A stretch of 64,000 nt of DNA, from positions 124,001 through 188,000 of the forward strand of contig NZ_AUAS01000002.1 of NCBI RefSeq assembly GCF_000428845.1. The letters are read 5' to 3'. The notes beneath the pieces were generated by a model that saw only the letters and a program-made list of their open reading frames with translations, did no database searches and was not told the DNA's origin. Source of the stretch: Dyadobacter alkalitolerans DSM 23607 (GTDB lineage Bacteria; Bacteroidota; Bacteroidia; Cytophagales; Spirosomataceae). Both the position numbers and the translations under genes were made by a program. Shown one piece after another: positions 1 to 8,012 of this stretch (positions within the stretch are counted from its first letter, which is position 1; every line of letters starts with the position of its first letter).

Positions 1-96
1 AGATCTTGTGAGTACACTTTTCAACCAGAAAAGCACGATTTCGTAACTGCGCGCTTTATTGAGGCTGTATCTGATGAAGTTTCTTCTGAACTTTAA
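1..96 (+). CDS. C-terminal end of an unidentified protein (partial)
   Basis: Frame 1 is open from the window edge to a TAA at 94-96 and encodes the last 31 residues of a protein ending in SSEL. The fragment is mixed and charged with no signal, membrane segment or motif I recognise, so no function is offered. It converges with the lipoprotein gene on the other strand, and a GC-rich stem-loop lies between them. That the frame is coding is inferred from its position, its clean stop before the hairpin and its ordinary composition. Confidence 0.5.
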   Translation, partial: RSCEYTFQPEKHDFVTARFIEAVSDEVSSEL

Positions 97-146
97 ATAA
101 CCGAATGCTCTCTTAATGTTGCTCTTGTTCACAATTTACCGTTTTG

Positions 147-176
147 GTCCGCCGGAGCGCCGGAACGCCGGCGGAC
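147..176. terminator. GC-rich stem-loop between convergent genes
   Basis: A perfect 9-bp inverted repeat (GTCCGCCGG at 147-155, CCGGCGGAC at 168-176) surrounds a 12-nt loop that itself contains a further CGCCGG copy. It lies between two convergent genes, which suits a bidirectional terminator. The T-tract is weak on both strands, so it could instead be a small REP-like repeat. Confidence 0.45.
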
Positions 177-189
177 TTCATTTTCAATG

Positions 190-954
190 CTAGTTAGCAC
201 GGGCAAGCTGAACTTCAAGCTTGATGTCCACATTACGGTCGTTGCCGTTATAACGCGAGTTATAGCCGCCCGATCCGATGCCTACACCCATTCCGCCACC
301 CATTCCGATTCCTCCCCCTAAACCTATGCCAATGCGCGGGCTGAATCCGGATTGTGACGATTGTCCATCCACTTTAATGTTAACACCAAGCATTGCGGTT
401 TCTTTGGCGTTCACGCCCATGAGGCTGAACGGGATTGCAATCTGTTCTGTGAGCTCTCGATTCTGGTCCATCAGGATCTTGGACTTGATGCTGCCGTCCT
501 GTGCCACCAGATTGATGAAATGCTGGCCTTGCTTGTCTTTCCAAACGGCTTCTTTGTTGTACGAATCCAGAAGCAGGTCGAGTCCGAGGCTGTTGGGAAG
601 ATCGGTATCCACGCGTTTCAGCGCTTTCCTATCTTCTTTCATCACAACCGGAAACAGCAGTGAGTATTGGTCTTTTTTCTGTCCGTCGGGGCTGAAAGAG
701 ATTTTCAGGCCGCTGGAAAGGATGTTTTGAATGGTGGTCGGATCCTTGGTTTTCAGGGTCAGGTAAACGTAATGTTCATCATTAATGATTCCGTATCTGA
801 GCCTGGACTTCTGATCCTGCTGATCTGGTTTGACTTCATCCACATATGAGAAAGGTGCATTCCATTTCGACTCATATGTCATGGTTTTTGAGGAACTACA
901 TCCAGCGAGGGCAGCCAGCAGCAGTAGACACCAACTGTATTTTATGATTTTCAT
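190..954 (-). CDS. glycine-rich lipoprotein of unknown function
   Basis: The 254-residue product starts with a lipoprotein signal peptide: Lys near the N-terminus, a Leu/Ala-rich core and the lipobox LAGC with Cys19. It is therefore expected to be lipid-anchored in the envelope. The middle (about residues 30-190) is a beta-rich region with a W...LRYGI...YVYLTL pattern that vaguely recalls CBM9/DOMON-like sandwich domains; this is only an impression. Residues about 208-230 are a low-complexity run of Gly with Ile and Met, followed by a short charged tail. The gene stands alone, with about 150 bp separating it from the signalling operon upstream. Function unknown. Confidence 0.7.
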   Translation of the reverse strand: MKIIKYSWCLLLLAALAGCSSSKTMTYESKWNAPFSYVDEVKPDQQDQKSRLRYGIINDEHYVYLTLKTKDPTTIQNILSSGLKISFSPDGQKKDQYSLLFPVVMKEDRKALKRVDTDLPNSLGLDLLLDSYNKEAVWKDKQGQHFINLVAQDGSIKSKILMDQNRELTEQIAIPFSLMGVNAKETAMLGVNIKVDGQSSQSGFSPRIGIGLGGGIGMGGGMGVGIGSGGYNSRYNGNDRNVDIKLEVQLARAN

Positions 955-1107
955 TTTAACTAAGCTTGACGATTATGGATAATTTGTAAACGAAATCCTT
1001 CCACCAATCATTACTGCAAACGGAAATAAATCGTCGCGATGAAATCGTTGCGATGAATAAGACTCTCCACATTTGGGAAAATGTTTCCGGCTGATCGTGT
1101 GCCAACG

Positions 1108-3027
1108 CTATTCCTCTCCCAGCAAGGCAGCAATCTTCTTGTGCAGTTTTTCCGGCTCAAATGGCTTGGATAATGTATCGTTCATACCCGACGCTAGGGC
1201 CTGCTGAATTTCCTCAGGCAACACCGTGGCCGAAAGCGATAAAATGGGCGTTTGAATCATCAGCTGCTTCCGGGCAAAGCTTGCGGCCTGAAAGCCATCC
1301 ATTTCGGGCATTCTTGTATCCATAATGATCAGGTCATATTTCTTTTCTCTTAATGCATCAACGGCTTCCCTACCATTCAAAACCATGGTCGCATCCAGGA
1401 GCCAGGTTTTCAGGTATTTTTTCAAAAGCAGTGCGTTGATCGGATTATCCTCGGCTACCAGGACTGTCTTCCCCGTAAATGGCGGCAAATCCTGGAATGC
1501 TACCGAAGGTTTTGGCTCAACGCTTTTTTCATTGGCATCCGGCAGGATTAAGGTAAAAAAGAACTGGCTTCCCTTATTGGATTTGCTGTTCACTTCCAGC
1601 TCGCTGCCCATCAGCCGCACGAGCTTTTGAGAAATTGTCAGCCCAAGGCCCGTTCCTCCGTATTGATGTGATGTGTTTTCGGAAGCTTGTCCGTACTCCG
1701 AGAAAATATTGGCAAGGTGCTCCTCAGACATGCCTATGCCTGTATCGTCGACGCTGAATTTGATCTTGTGGCCAAACTGCGTTTCTGAGATCAGATCCAC
1801 ACGGCAAACGACTCCACCTTCCTGTGTGAATTTTAATGCATTGCCCACCAGGTTCAGCAAAATCTGGTTCAGGCGCATTCCGTCGGCCATTACGCATTCC
1901 GGAAGGTTTTCGTCGATAGCCAGGCTGAGGTTCAGCTTTTTCTCATCTGCTTTAAAGCGCATCAGGTCAATAATCCCTTTTCCGAGCACACGGAGGTCAG
2001 TGGACGTCGGGATAATAGAGAATTTCCCTTCATCAATTTTGGATATATCCAGAATGTCATTCAGAATGTTGAGCAAGGATCCGGACGACTGGCGCAGCAT
2101 ATCGATCAGGTCGCGCTGCGATGCGTCGAGGGATGTTGCGCTGAGCAGATTCCCGAGCCCGATGATACCGTTAAGCGGTGTACGTATTTCATGGCTCATG
2201 TTGGCAAGAAATGATTCCTTCGCTTTCCGGGCTTTCTCGGCAAGGCTTTGTGCGTCGATTAATGCTCTTTCATGCTCTTTCCTTTTTTCTACATCATGCA
2301 GGTTTACAAACAGGAGCCTGTTTTTATACATAATGCGCAATTCGAGCCAGACAGGTTGCCTTAACCGCCCGAAAAAGCGGTCTTCCACGACGATGGTTTC
2401 ACCGCCCACGTAGCTCTTTCTGACCAAAACCTCACGTAAAGAAGCATTTCCCGGTTCCACCAGCAGATCCAGGATTGTGGTTCCTACCAAGTGACTGGGA
2501 GATATTCCAAGAATTTTTTCAACTGATGGGTTAATAGAAATAATGTTGCCCGTTTCCGGTTCAACGGTTGCGATAATGTCGGGAGAATTGAGAATAATTG
2601 TTGCGTAATTTTCCAGCAATTTGTTCTTGTCACGGATCTCTTTCTGGCTCCTGGCCAGCCTGATCAGCGAGTCGACCTTAGCATTGGTTATATACGGGTC
2701 CAGCGGTTTGTACAGATAATCGATCGCGCCGGTTTTGAGCCCGCGCACCGCATAGGTTGTTTCTTTCGAAATGGCGGTCACAAAAACGATCAGAATTTCT
2801 TTGGTCTTCGGATTGGAAAGCAAGGTTTCTGCAAATTCAAAGCCATCCATACCAGGCATCTGGACGTCGACAAGTGCCACCGCAATCTCATTTTCCCATA
2901 CTATGCGCAATGCTTCGTTGGCAGAAGTTGTGGAGTAAATCTCGATATCATCCCGGCTTAGAATCGCTTTCAACGAAATGAGGTTTTCTTCACGGTCGTC
3001 GAGCAGCAGAATTTTTGTGTTTTCCAT
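1108..3027 (-). CDS. hybrid sensor histidine kinase, REC-PAS-HisKA-HATPase-REC
   Basis: A soluble 639-residue hybrid kinase. An N-terminal receiver domain (about 1-120) has phospho-acceptor Asp54 in VDVQMPGMDG. A PAS domain follows (about 140-250). The dimerisation/phosphotransfer domain has His279 in FLANMSHEIRTPLNG, and the HATPase domain (about 380-495) shows N, G1 (DDTGIGM) and G2 (GGTGLGL) boxes. A C-terminal receiver (about 520-637) has Asp570 in MDTRMPEMDG. There is no membrane segment, so it senses internally or receives phosphate through the first receiver. It is the last gene of the minus-strand operon kinase-cheR-cheB-kinase, 11 bp after cheB, and probably takes part in the same relay. 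The output target is not visible here. Confidence 0.93.
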   Translation of the reverse strand: MENTKILLLDDREENLISLKAILSRDDIEIYSTTSANEALRIVWENEIAVALVDVQMPGMDGFEFAETLLSNPKTKEILIVFVTAISKETTYAVRGLKTGAIDYLYKPLDPYITNAKVDSLIRLARSQKEIRDKNKLLENYATIILNSPDIIATVEPETGNIISINPSVEKILGISPSHLVGTTILDLLVEPGNASLREVLVRKSYVGGETIVVEDRFFGRLRQPVWLELRIMYKNRLLFVNLHDVEKRKEHERALIDAQSLAEKARKAKESFLANMSHEIRTPLNGIIGLGNLLSATSLDASQRDLIDMLRQSSGSLLNILNDILDISKIDEGKFSIIPTSTDLRVLGKGIIDLMRFKADEKKLNLSLAIDENLPECVMADGMRLNQILLNLVGNALKFTQEGGVVCRVDLISETQFGHKIKFSVDDTGIGMSEEHLANIFSEYGQASENTSHQYGGTGLGLTISQKLVRLMGSELEVNSKSNKGSQFFFTLILPDANEKSVEPKPSVAFQDLPPFTGKTVLVAEDNPINALLLKKYLKTWLLDATMVLNGREAVDALREKKYDLIIMDTRMPEMDGFQAASFARKQLMIQTPILSLSATVLPEEIQQALASGMNDTLSKPFEPEKLHKKIAALLGEE

Positions 3028-3038
3028 CTTAATTTATT

Positions 3039-3620
3039 CTATGAAAGTAGATCGCTGATCGTTTCGTAAAACCCATTCTCCTCTAACAGCTTGTGCTTTT
3101 GATATTTTAATAATGCTTCTTCCGGCATACGCGGAAATTCCGCAAACGCCGGGCTCTGCACATAGGTCGGACAGCCCTTCTCAGCCAGCAGCTTCAATCC
3201 CGCCGCCCCGTCCTGGCTTGATCCTGAAAACAGCATAGCGGCTTTCAGGGGAATGCCCGACATTGCCGCCGACATGAATGTTGCGTCAATAGACGGTCGA
3301 GAGAAAAAGTCCGGCTCTGTATGATCGTAGTAGAACCGATGATCGTCTCCGACCAGAAGATGATAATCCGGCAATGCAAAGTAAATGGTGTTCGAGGTAA
3401 TCGGATCAAGATGATGCGGTTCGCTCATGTGAACATCGGTTTTTGTTTTAAATAAATCAGGCAACACCGATGAACTGTATCTTCCCCTATGCAATACGAA
3501 AATAACGGCAAACGAGATCGGTCCCTTTAAAAGTTTAATAATGTCTTCCAGGATCACAAAGCTTCCTGACGAGCCGCCCATTAGTACAAGACGCAGCGAT
3601 TCATCTTTCGCGCTGTTCAT
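3039..3620 (-). CDS. CheB-type protein-glutamate methylesterase domain protein
   Basis: A 193-residue stand-alone CheB catalytic domain lacking the usual N-terminal receiver. The expected Ser-His-Asp triad is visible: Ser17 in GGSSGS, His44 in VLHRGR and Asp137 in SSQDGAAG. CheB hydrolyses glutamyl methyl esters or deamidates Gln in chemoreceptors. No chemoreceptor, CheA or CheW is encoded nearby, so the substrate here is unknown. Its start overlaps the end of cheR by 4 bp, indicating translational coupling. In Bacteroidota such CheB/CheR pairs commonly accompany hybrid kinases, where they may modify the kinase; that role is inferred. Confidence 0.88.
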   Translation of the reverse strand: MNSAKDESLRLVLMGGSSGSFVILEDIIKLLKGPISFAVIFVLHRGRYSSSVLPDLFKTKTDVHMSEPHHLDPITSNTIYFALPDYHLLVGDDHRFYYDHTEPDFFSRPSIDATFMSAAMSGIPLKAAMLFSGSSQDGAAGLKLLAEKGCPTYVQSPAFAEFPRMPEEALLKYQKHKLLEENGFYETISDLLS

Positions 3621-4432
3621 TTGATTTTCTGATAAATGTTCAGTGCACTGTCAATTACTTTGAAATGGGCTTCTAACCCCGAATAACGTAATGTTTCTCG
3701 TTTTCCCAAACAAAGAAACCCTAACATGCTCAAACTATCGTAAAGAAGCCTGAAAACCTGCTGCCTCAGTTCGAGTGTAAAGTAGATCATTACATTGCGA
3801 CAGCTTATAAATTGAAACTCATTGAAAACCCCGTCACCGGTAAGGTCATGCAATGAAAAAACAATGTTCTTCCGCAATTCCGGGGATATAATGGCTTTAT
3901 TGTAAGCGACATGGTAATAATCTGACAATGAGCCATTTCCCCCTGCCAGGAGATAATTTTCGGAAAATGATCTTGCGTTTCCCAGAGTAAAAACTCCTTC
4001 CCTGGCCGAAGCAAGGACCTTGTTGCTCAGATCAGTTGCATAGATCAGCGAACGGCTCATGAGTTGGGCCTCTTTCAGCAGGATTGCCATTGAGAACGCC
4101 TCTTCGCCTGATGCACATCCGGCCACCCAGAACCGCAGTGACGGGTAAGATTCCAGGTAACCAAAAACTTCCGTCCTTACCCTTTTGAAATATTCGGGAT
4201 CGCGGAACATTTCAGAATAATTGACCGTCAGTTCCTGGATCAGGTCGTATACAATGCTTCCGCCAGGCTCGATGTGTTGTATGAGCTCGTCCAGGTCCAT
4301 GCCGTATTTAGCCAGGTAACGGCCCGCTCTTCTCAAAAGTGAGGGTCGTGCATAACCGGAAAAGTCGAAACCGGAAATGTCACGTATGCGGATGATCAAT
4401 TCTTCGAGCTGTGAATATTCTAAAACAACCAT
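3617..4432 (-). CDS. CheR-type protein-glutamate O-methyltransferase
   Basis: A 271-residue CheR family protein. An all-helical N-terminal domain (about 1-75) ends in the typical TVNYSEMFRDP segment, close to the CheR consensus before the catalytic domain. The SAM-binding motif VAGCASGEEAF lies at about 103-113. The length matches ordinary CheR. It transfers methyl groups from SAM to glutamate side chains of receptors. It sits 3 bp after the large CHASE3 hybrid kinase and overlaps cheB, so all are probably made together. No methyl-accepting chemotaxis protein is present in the window. Confidence 0.9.
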   Translation of the reverse strand: MVVLEYSQLEELIIRIRDISGFDFSGYARPSLLRRAGRYLAKYGMDLDELIQHIEPGGSIVYDLIQELTVNYSEMFRDPEYFKRVRTEVFGYLESYPSLRFWVAGCASGEEAFSMAILLKEAQLMSRSLIYATDLSNKVLASAREGVFTLGNARSFSENYLLAGGNGSLSDYYHVAYNKAIISPELRKNIVFSLHDLTGDGVFNEFQFISCRNVMIYFTLELRQQVFRLLYDSLSMLGFLCLGKRETLRYSGLEAHFKVIDSALNIYQKIK

Positions 4433-4435
4433 ATG

Positions 4436-7400
4436 TCAGGCCGAATGCAGCCACACTTTAATTAATGCCAGCAACTTATCCACGTCCACAGGTTTGGAAA
4501 TATAGTCATTGGCACCTGCCGCAAGACATTGTTCCCTATCGCCTTGCATCGCCTTGGCCGTTACCGCAATGATCGGCAGGTTAGCCCATTTAGGCACTTC
4601 CCTGATTTTCCTTGTCGCCTCTATCCCATCCATTTCCGGCATCATGACGTCCATCAGAACAAGATCTATTTGGGATGTATCTTCCAGTTTTTCAATAGCT
4701 TCCCGGCCGTTTGCAGCGATTTCAATCTTGAAACCCGACTCTTCGAGCACCGCGCTCAAAGCGAATATATTGCGCATATCATCGTCCGCGACCAGTATTT
4801 TCTTACCTACAAAAACATTTTCCGAATGGACTACCGGATTGCTGAATGCATCCCGTTTCTCAAGTCCTTTGAATGTTTTGGGCTGAATATTTTTCAGGAA
4901 CAATTTTACTTCATCCAACAGCCGCTCATTCGACTTCTTGGTTTTCATCACGACCGGATGCGCGTATTTCATTACACGTGTAAGGTCCCCCTGGTCCAGA
5001 TCCTCCGCTGTATTAATCACAACAGGCACTGCGCTCCAGACTGAATGTTTCTTGATCTCGTCCAGCAAATCGAGTCCGTTCATGTCCGAAAGCCGGATAT
5101 CCAGAATGATGCCATCGACCGTTTTTGTATCGAGTATAGCTAATGCATCGGCTGCTGAAAATGCATATAGTACAAAAATGTTGTTCGCAGTCAGGAAATC
5201 ACCCAGATACTTGCTCTGATACTGATCGTCTTCTATAAGCAGGATTTTTTGCTTTTCGGTCTTGCCGGATTCCAGTTTCAGCAAAGTAAATATATGCTCC
5301 GCCGATTTCTCGTCCACGGGCTTTTGCATAAACCCGATCGCTCCTTCTTTGACCATATCCATGTCCAGATAGGAACCCGAAGAAACCGTGTGAACAGGAA
5401 TGAGACTTGTTTTTGGGTCTGCTTTCAGTTCTTTCAAAACTTCATCCCCGGACATATCGGGCAAATGCATATCCAGAATGATGGCCGTGGGCTGGAAACT
5501 CTGCACCAGGTCCATGGCTTTCCTGCCTGTGTCGGCTACTACTACTTCAAAACCGCTATCCCGTGCTTTGGACGACATATCCGCTGCAAAAATCTCATCA
5601 TCTTCAACCAGTAGCAACCGGTATTCTTTGCCATTCTCATGCTCCGGCACTTTTGCCACCGGCTTCTGGATTTCAACCATTTCAAGAGGCGTTGCTGCGG
5701 CTTCCGAAGCCGGCTCCTGGTCTTGTACGGGTATTTTTAATGTAAATGTTGATCCTACCCCTGCTTCACTTCTTAGAGAAATCGAGCCTTTGAATAAATT
5801 AGCGAGCTCACGGCTGATAGAAAGTCCCAGTCCCGTTCCGCCATATTTCCGGCTGGTAGAGCCGTCGGCCTGCTGGAAAGCTTCGAAAATGGACTGCTGT
5901 TTTTCCGGCGCAATCCCAATGCCGGTGTCCGAAACTTCGAAAAACAAATGTGACGCTTCTTGTCTGATATTCAGTGAAACTGTGCCCGGCGCCGAGGTGA
6001 ATTTCACAGCATTGGAAACAAGGTTCCGAATGATCTGCAACAATCTGACCTGATCCAAAAACAGCGTGTCAGGGCATGACTCGGATTTTTCGATTTTAAG
6101 TTCCAGTCCTTTGTTCTCCGCTATTTTCTGAAATGTGTTTCTGACCTCGGATAACAAAAGCTCTGTGCTTACATGCTCGTGCATCAGCTCTATCTTACCC
6201 GATTCTACTTTTGCAAGATCGAGAATGTCATTGATCAATGTCAGCAGATCATTGCCTGAATTGAAAATTACAGAAGCATAGCGCTGTTCTTCTTCGTTGA
6301 GCCTCGCTCCCTTGTTTTCGCCCAGGATTCGGGAAAGGATGAGAATGCTGTTCAATGGGGTCCTGAGCTCGTGGCTCATATTGGCGAGGAATTCGCTTTT
6401 GAACCTGCCGCTTTTTTCGAGTTCGTCGGCTTTGATTTGTATCTGGTCACGCGCTTCCTCGATGGTGCTTTTTTGCTCTTCCAGCATAAAAGCTTTTTCT
6501 TCAAGCTCGGTATTAATTTGTTTCAACTCCTCCTGCTGCACCCGCAATTCCTCCTCCGAAACTTGCAAAAGCTGCGTCTGGCGCATGAGTTCCTCGTTCG
6601 TAACCCGCAGTTCTTCTTGTTGGCTTTCGAGTTCTTCCGCTTGCAGCTGGGTTTTTTCAAGCAGCTCATTGGTGGTCTCACGCGCATGTGCAGCCACGAT
6701 GGCAACGGCAACATTGTCCGAAACCATTTCCAATAATTTGGAAACCTTATCTCCGGGATCATTGAGATAACCCACTTCTATAACCGCCGTCACCGAGCCT
6801 TCAAATGAAACGGTTTTGATATAAACCAATGCAGGGTCGGCACTTCCCGTCGTGCTCGCAATTTTAAAATATGCGGCAGGGACTTCCACTTTCCTCAGTC
6901 CTACCTGGTCGGCTGCCATTTGCCCGAGCATCCCCTGGCCAAATTTGATTTCATCCGGAATAGACGCAGCGCCGTCAATGCCATAAGTGCTGGCGAGCTG
7001 TAAAAGATCTCTCGAGCGGTTAACCAGATACATGGTTCCTACCGGCGAGCCGGTGACCTCTACAAGCTTGTTTAAAAATTTGCGCGCCAGTTCGCGATGT
7101 GTAGGCTCTCCGCGAATGGCTTCTGCCAGTCTAACTGCATTGTTTAATATCCAATTCTTTTCCTGATCCTCAATCGACAACTTTTCGAGCTGCTTATTAG
7201 CATTAATCGTCTCATTTTCGGAAGCGATCTGTGCATTATAGGTCCTTCTGATAAAATAGTAAAGCAGGAAGACGACGCATAGGAACACGAGCGTTCCAAA
7301 AACAATGTATTGTGTCGCCTCCGCTGAGCTGTCGGCAGCAAGTTGCTCACGCTCTGCAAGCAAGCCTTCTTCCTGGTTTTCAATTCGTTTAAAAACAAAA

Positions 7401-7861
7401 TCGATCTGTGAAGAAAGGACTTTCCCTTTTAAGACGATCGCTTTAATGGTGTCGGGCTTAACATTTCCGGCTTTGAGCAGCTCATATTGCTGATCCATCA
7501 GATCCAGCCGCACTTGCATGATCGGCATGAGTGAATCCAGCCGGCTCACTTGTAGCCTATTATCTTTTACCAATTTCCGCATGGCATCCAGTTGCTGCCA
7601 TACATTGTCGGCGGCCTGGCGGTAATTGTTCTCGAACTGTACATTATTAGTGAGCGCGTATCCCCGAAGATTGGATTCCGCAGTAAGCAGCTTGTTCCGG
7701 ACATTCGTTGAAATGGCCATTACTTCCCGGGTATGGCTCACCCAGCCGGTATTTTCCTGCTGCATCCTTATCGCATTGTAAGACGTAAGCCCTACGACAA
7801 CAACTAAAACAATAGAGAAGATTATACCAATTAAAATCTGTTGTTGGAAAGAGAAGCGCAT
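4436..7861 (-). CDS. membrane hybrid histidine kinase with CHASE3, GAF and three receiver domains
   Basis: About 1141 residues. An N-terminal membrane helix (about 8-26) is followed by an extracytoplasmic CHASE3-like helical domain (about 35-180) and a second membrane helix (about 185-205). A GAF domain (about 245-395) leads into a long Gln/Glu-rich coiled coil (about 400-485). HisKA carries FLANMSHELRTPLNS with His497, then HATPase, then three receivers whose acceptor motifs are LDMHLPDMSG, LDIRLSDMNG and MDVMMPEMDG; all keep their Asp. I chose the ATG at 7861. The frame extends three codons to a TTG at 7870, but neither has a clear ribosome site. It is the first gene of the operon with cheR, cheB and a second hybrid kinase. 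Confidence 0.92.
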   Translation of the reverse strand: MRFSFQQQILIGIIFSIVLVVVVGLTSYNAIRMQQENTGWVSHTREVMAISTNVRNKLLTAESNLRGYALTNNVQFENNYRQAADNVWQQLDAMRKLVKDNRLQVSRLDSLMPIMQVRLDLMDQQYELLKAGNVKPDTIKAIVLKGKVLSSQIDFVFKRIENQEEGLLAEREQLAADSSAEATQYIVFGTLVFLCVVFLLYYFIRRTYNAQIASENETINANKQLEKLSIEDQEKNWILNNAVRLAEAIRGEPTHRELARKFLNKLVEVTGSPVGTMYLVNRSRDLLQLASTYGIDGAASIPDEIKFGQGMLGQMAADQVGLRKVEVPAAYFKIASTTGSADPALVYIKTVSFEGSVTAVIEVGYLNDPGDKVSKLLEMVSDNVAVAIVAAHARETTNELLEKTQLQAEELESQQEELRVTNEELMRQTQLLQVSEEELRVQQEELKQINTELEEKAFMLEEQKSTIEEARDQIQIKADELEKSGRFKSEFLANMSHELRTPLNSILILSRILGENKGARLNEEEQRYASVIFNSGNDLLTLINDILDLAKVESGKIELMHEHVSTELLLSEVRNTFQKIAENKGLELKIEKSESCPDTLFLDQVRLLQIIRNLVSNAVKFTSAPGTVSLNIRQEASHLFFEVSDTGIGIAPEKQQSIFEAFQQADGSTSRKYGGTGLGLSISRELANLFKGSISLRSEAGVGSTFTLKIPVQDQEPASEAAATPLEMVEIQKPVAKVPEHENGKEYRLLLVEDDEIFAADMSSKARDSGFEVVVADTGRKAMDLVQSFQPTAIILDMHLPDMSGDEVLKELKADPKTSLIPVHTVSSGSYLDMDMVKEGAIGFMQKPVDEKSAEHIFTLLKLESGKTEKQKILLIEDDQYQSKYLGDFLTANNIFVLYAFSAADALAILDTKTVDGIILDIRLSDMNGLDLLDEIKKHSVWSAVPVVINTAEDLDQGDLTRVMKYAHPVVMKTKKSNERLLDEVKLFLKNIQPKTFKGLEKRDAFSNPVVHSENVFVGKKILVADDDMRNIFALSAVLEESGFKIEIAANGREAIEKLEDTSQIDLVLMDVMMPEMDGIEATRKIREVPKWANLPIIAVTAKAMQGDREQCLAAGANDYISKPVDVDKLLALIKVWLHSA

Positions 7862-8012
7862 AAACGACAAATAGCGGAATGGACTGGCTGAGCAATTTCC
7901 GCTAAATATCAGGAAAAAAAAGGAAACTGCTCTTGATATGAAGCGTTTCGCTTAACTATTTAATAGAATTTTAGCGGATATCAAATATAAACTACTTCTA
8001 CTTCGAACTGTC

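Noticed and set aside
6297..6770. A Ser/Leu-rich plus-strand frame of 157 codons.
   Set aside because: It is a shadow of the coiled-coil region of the hybrid kinase on the other strand.
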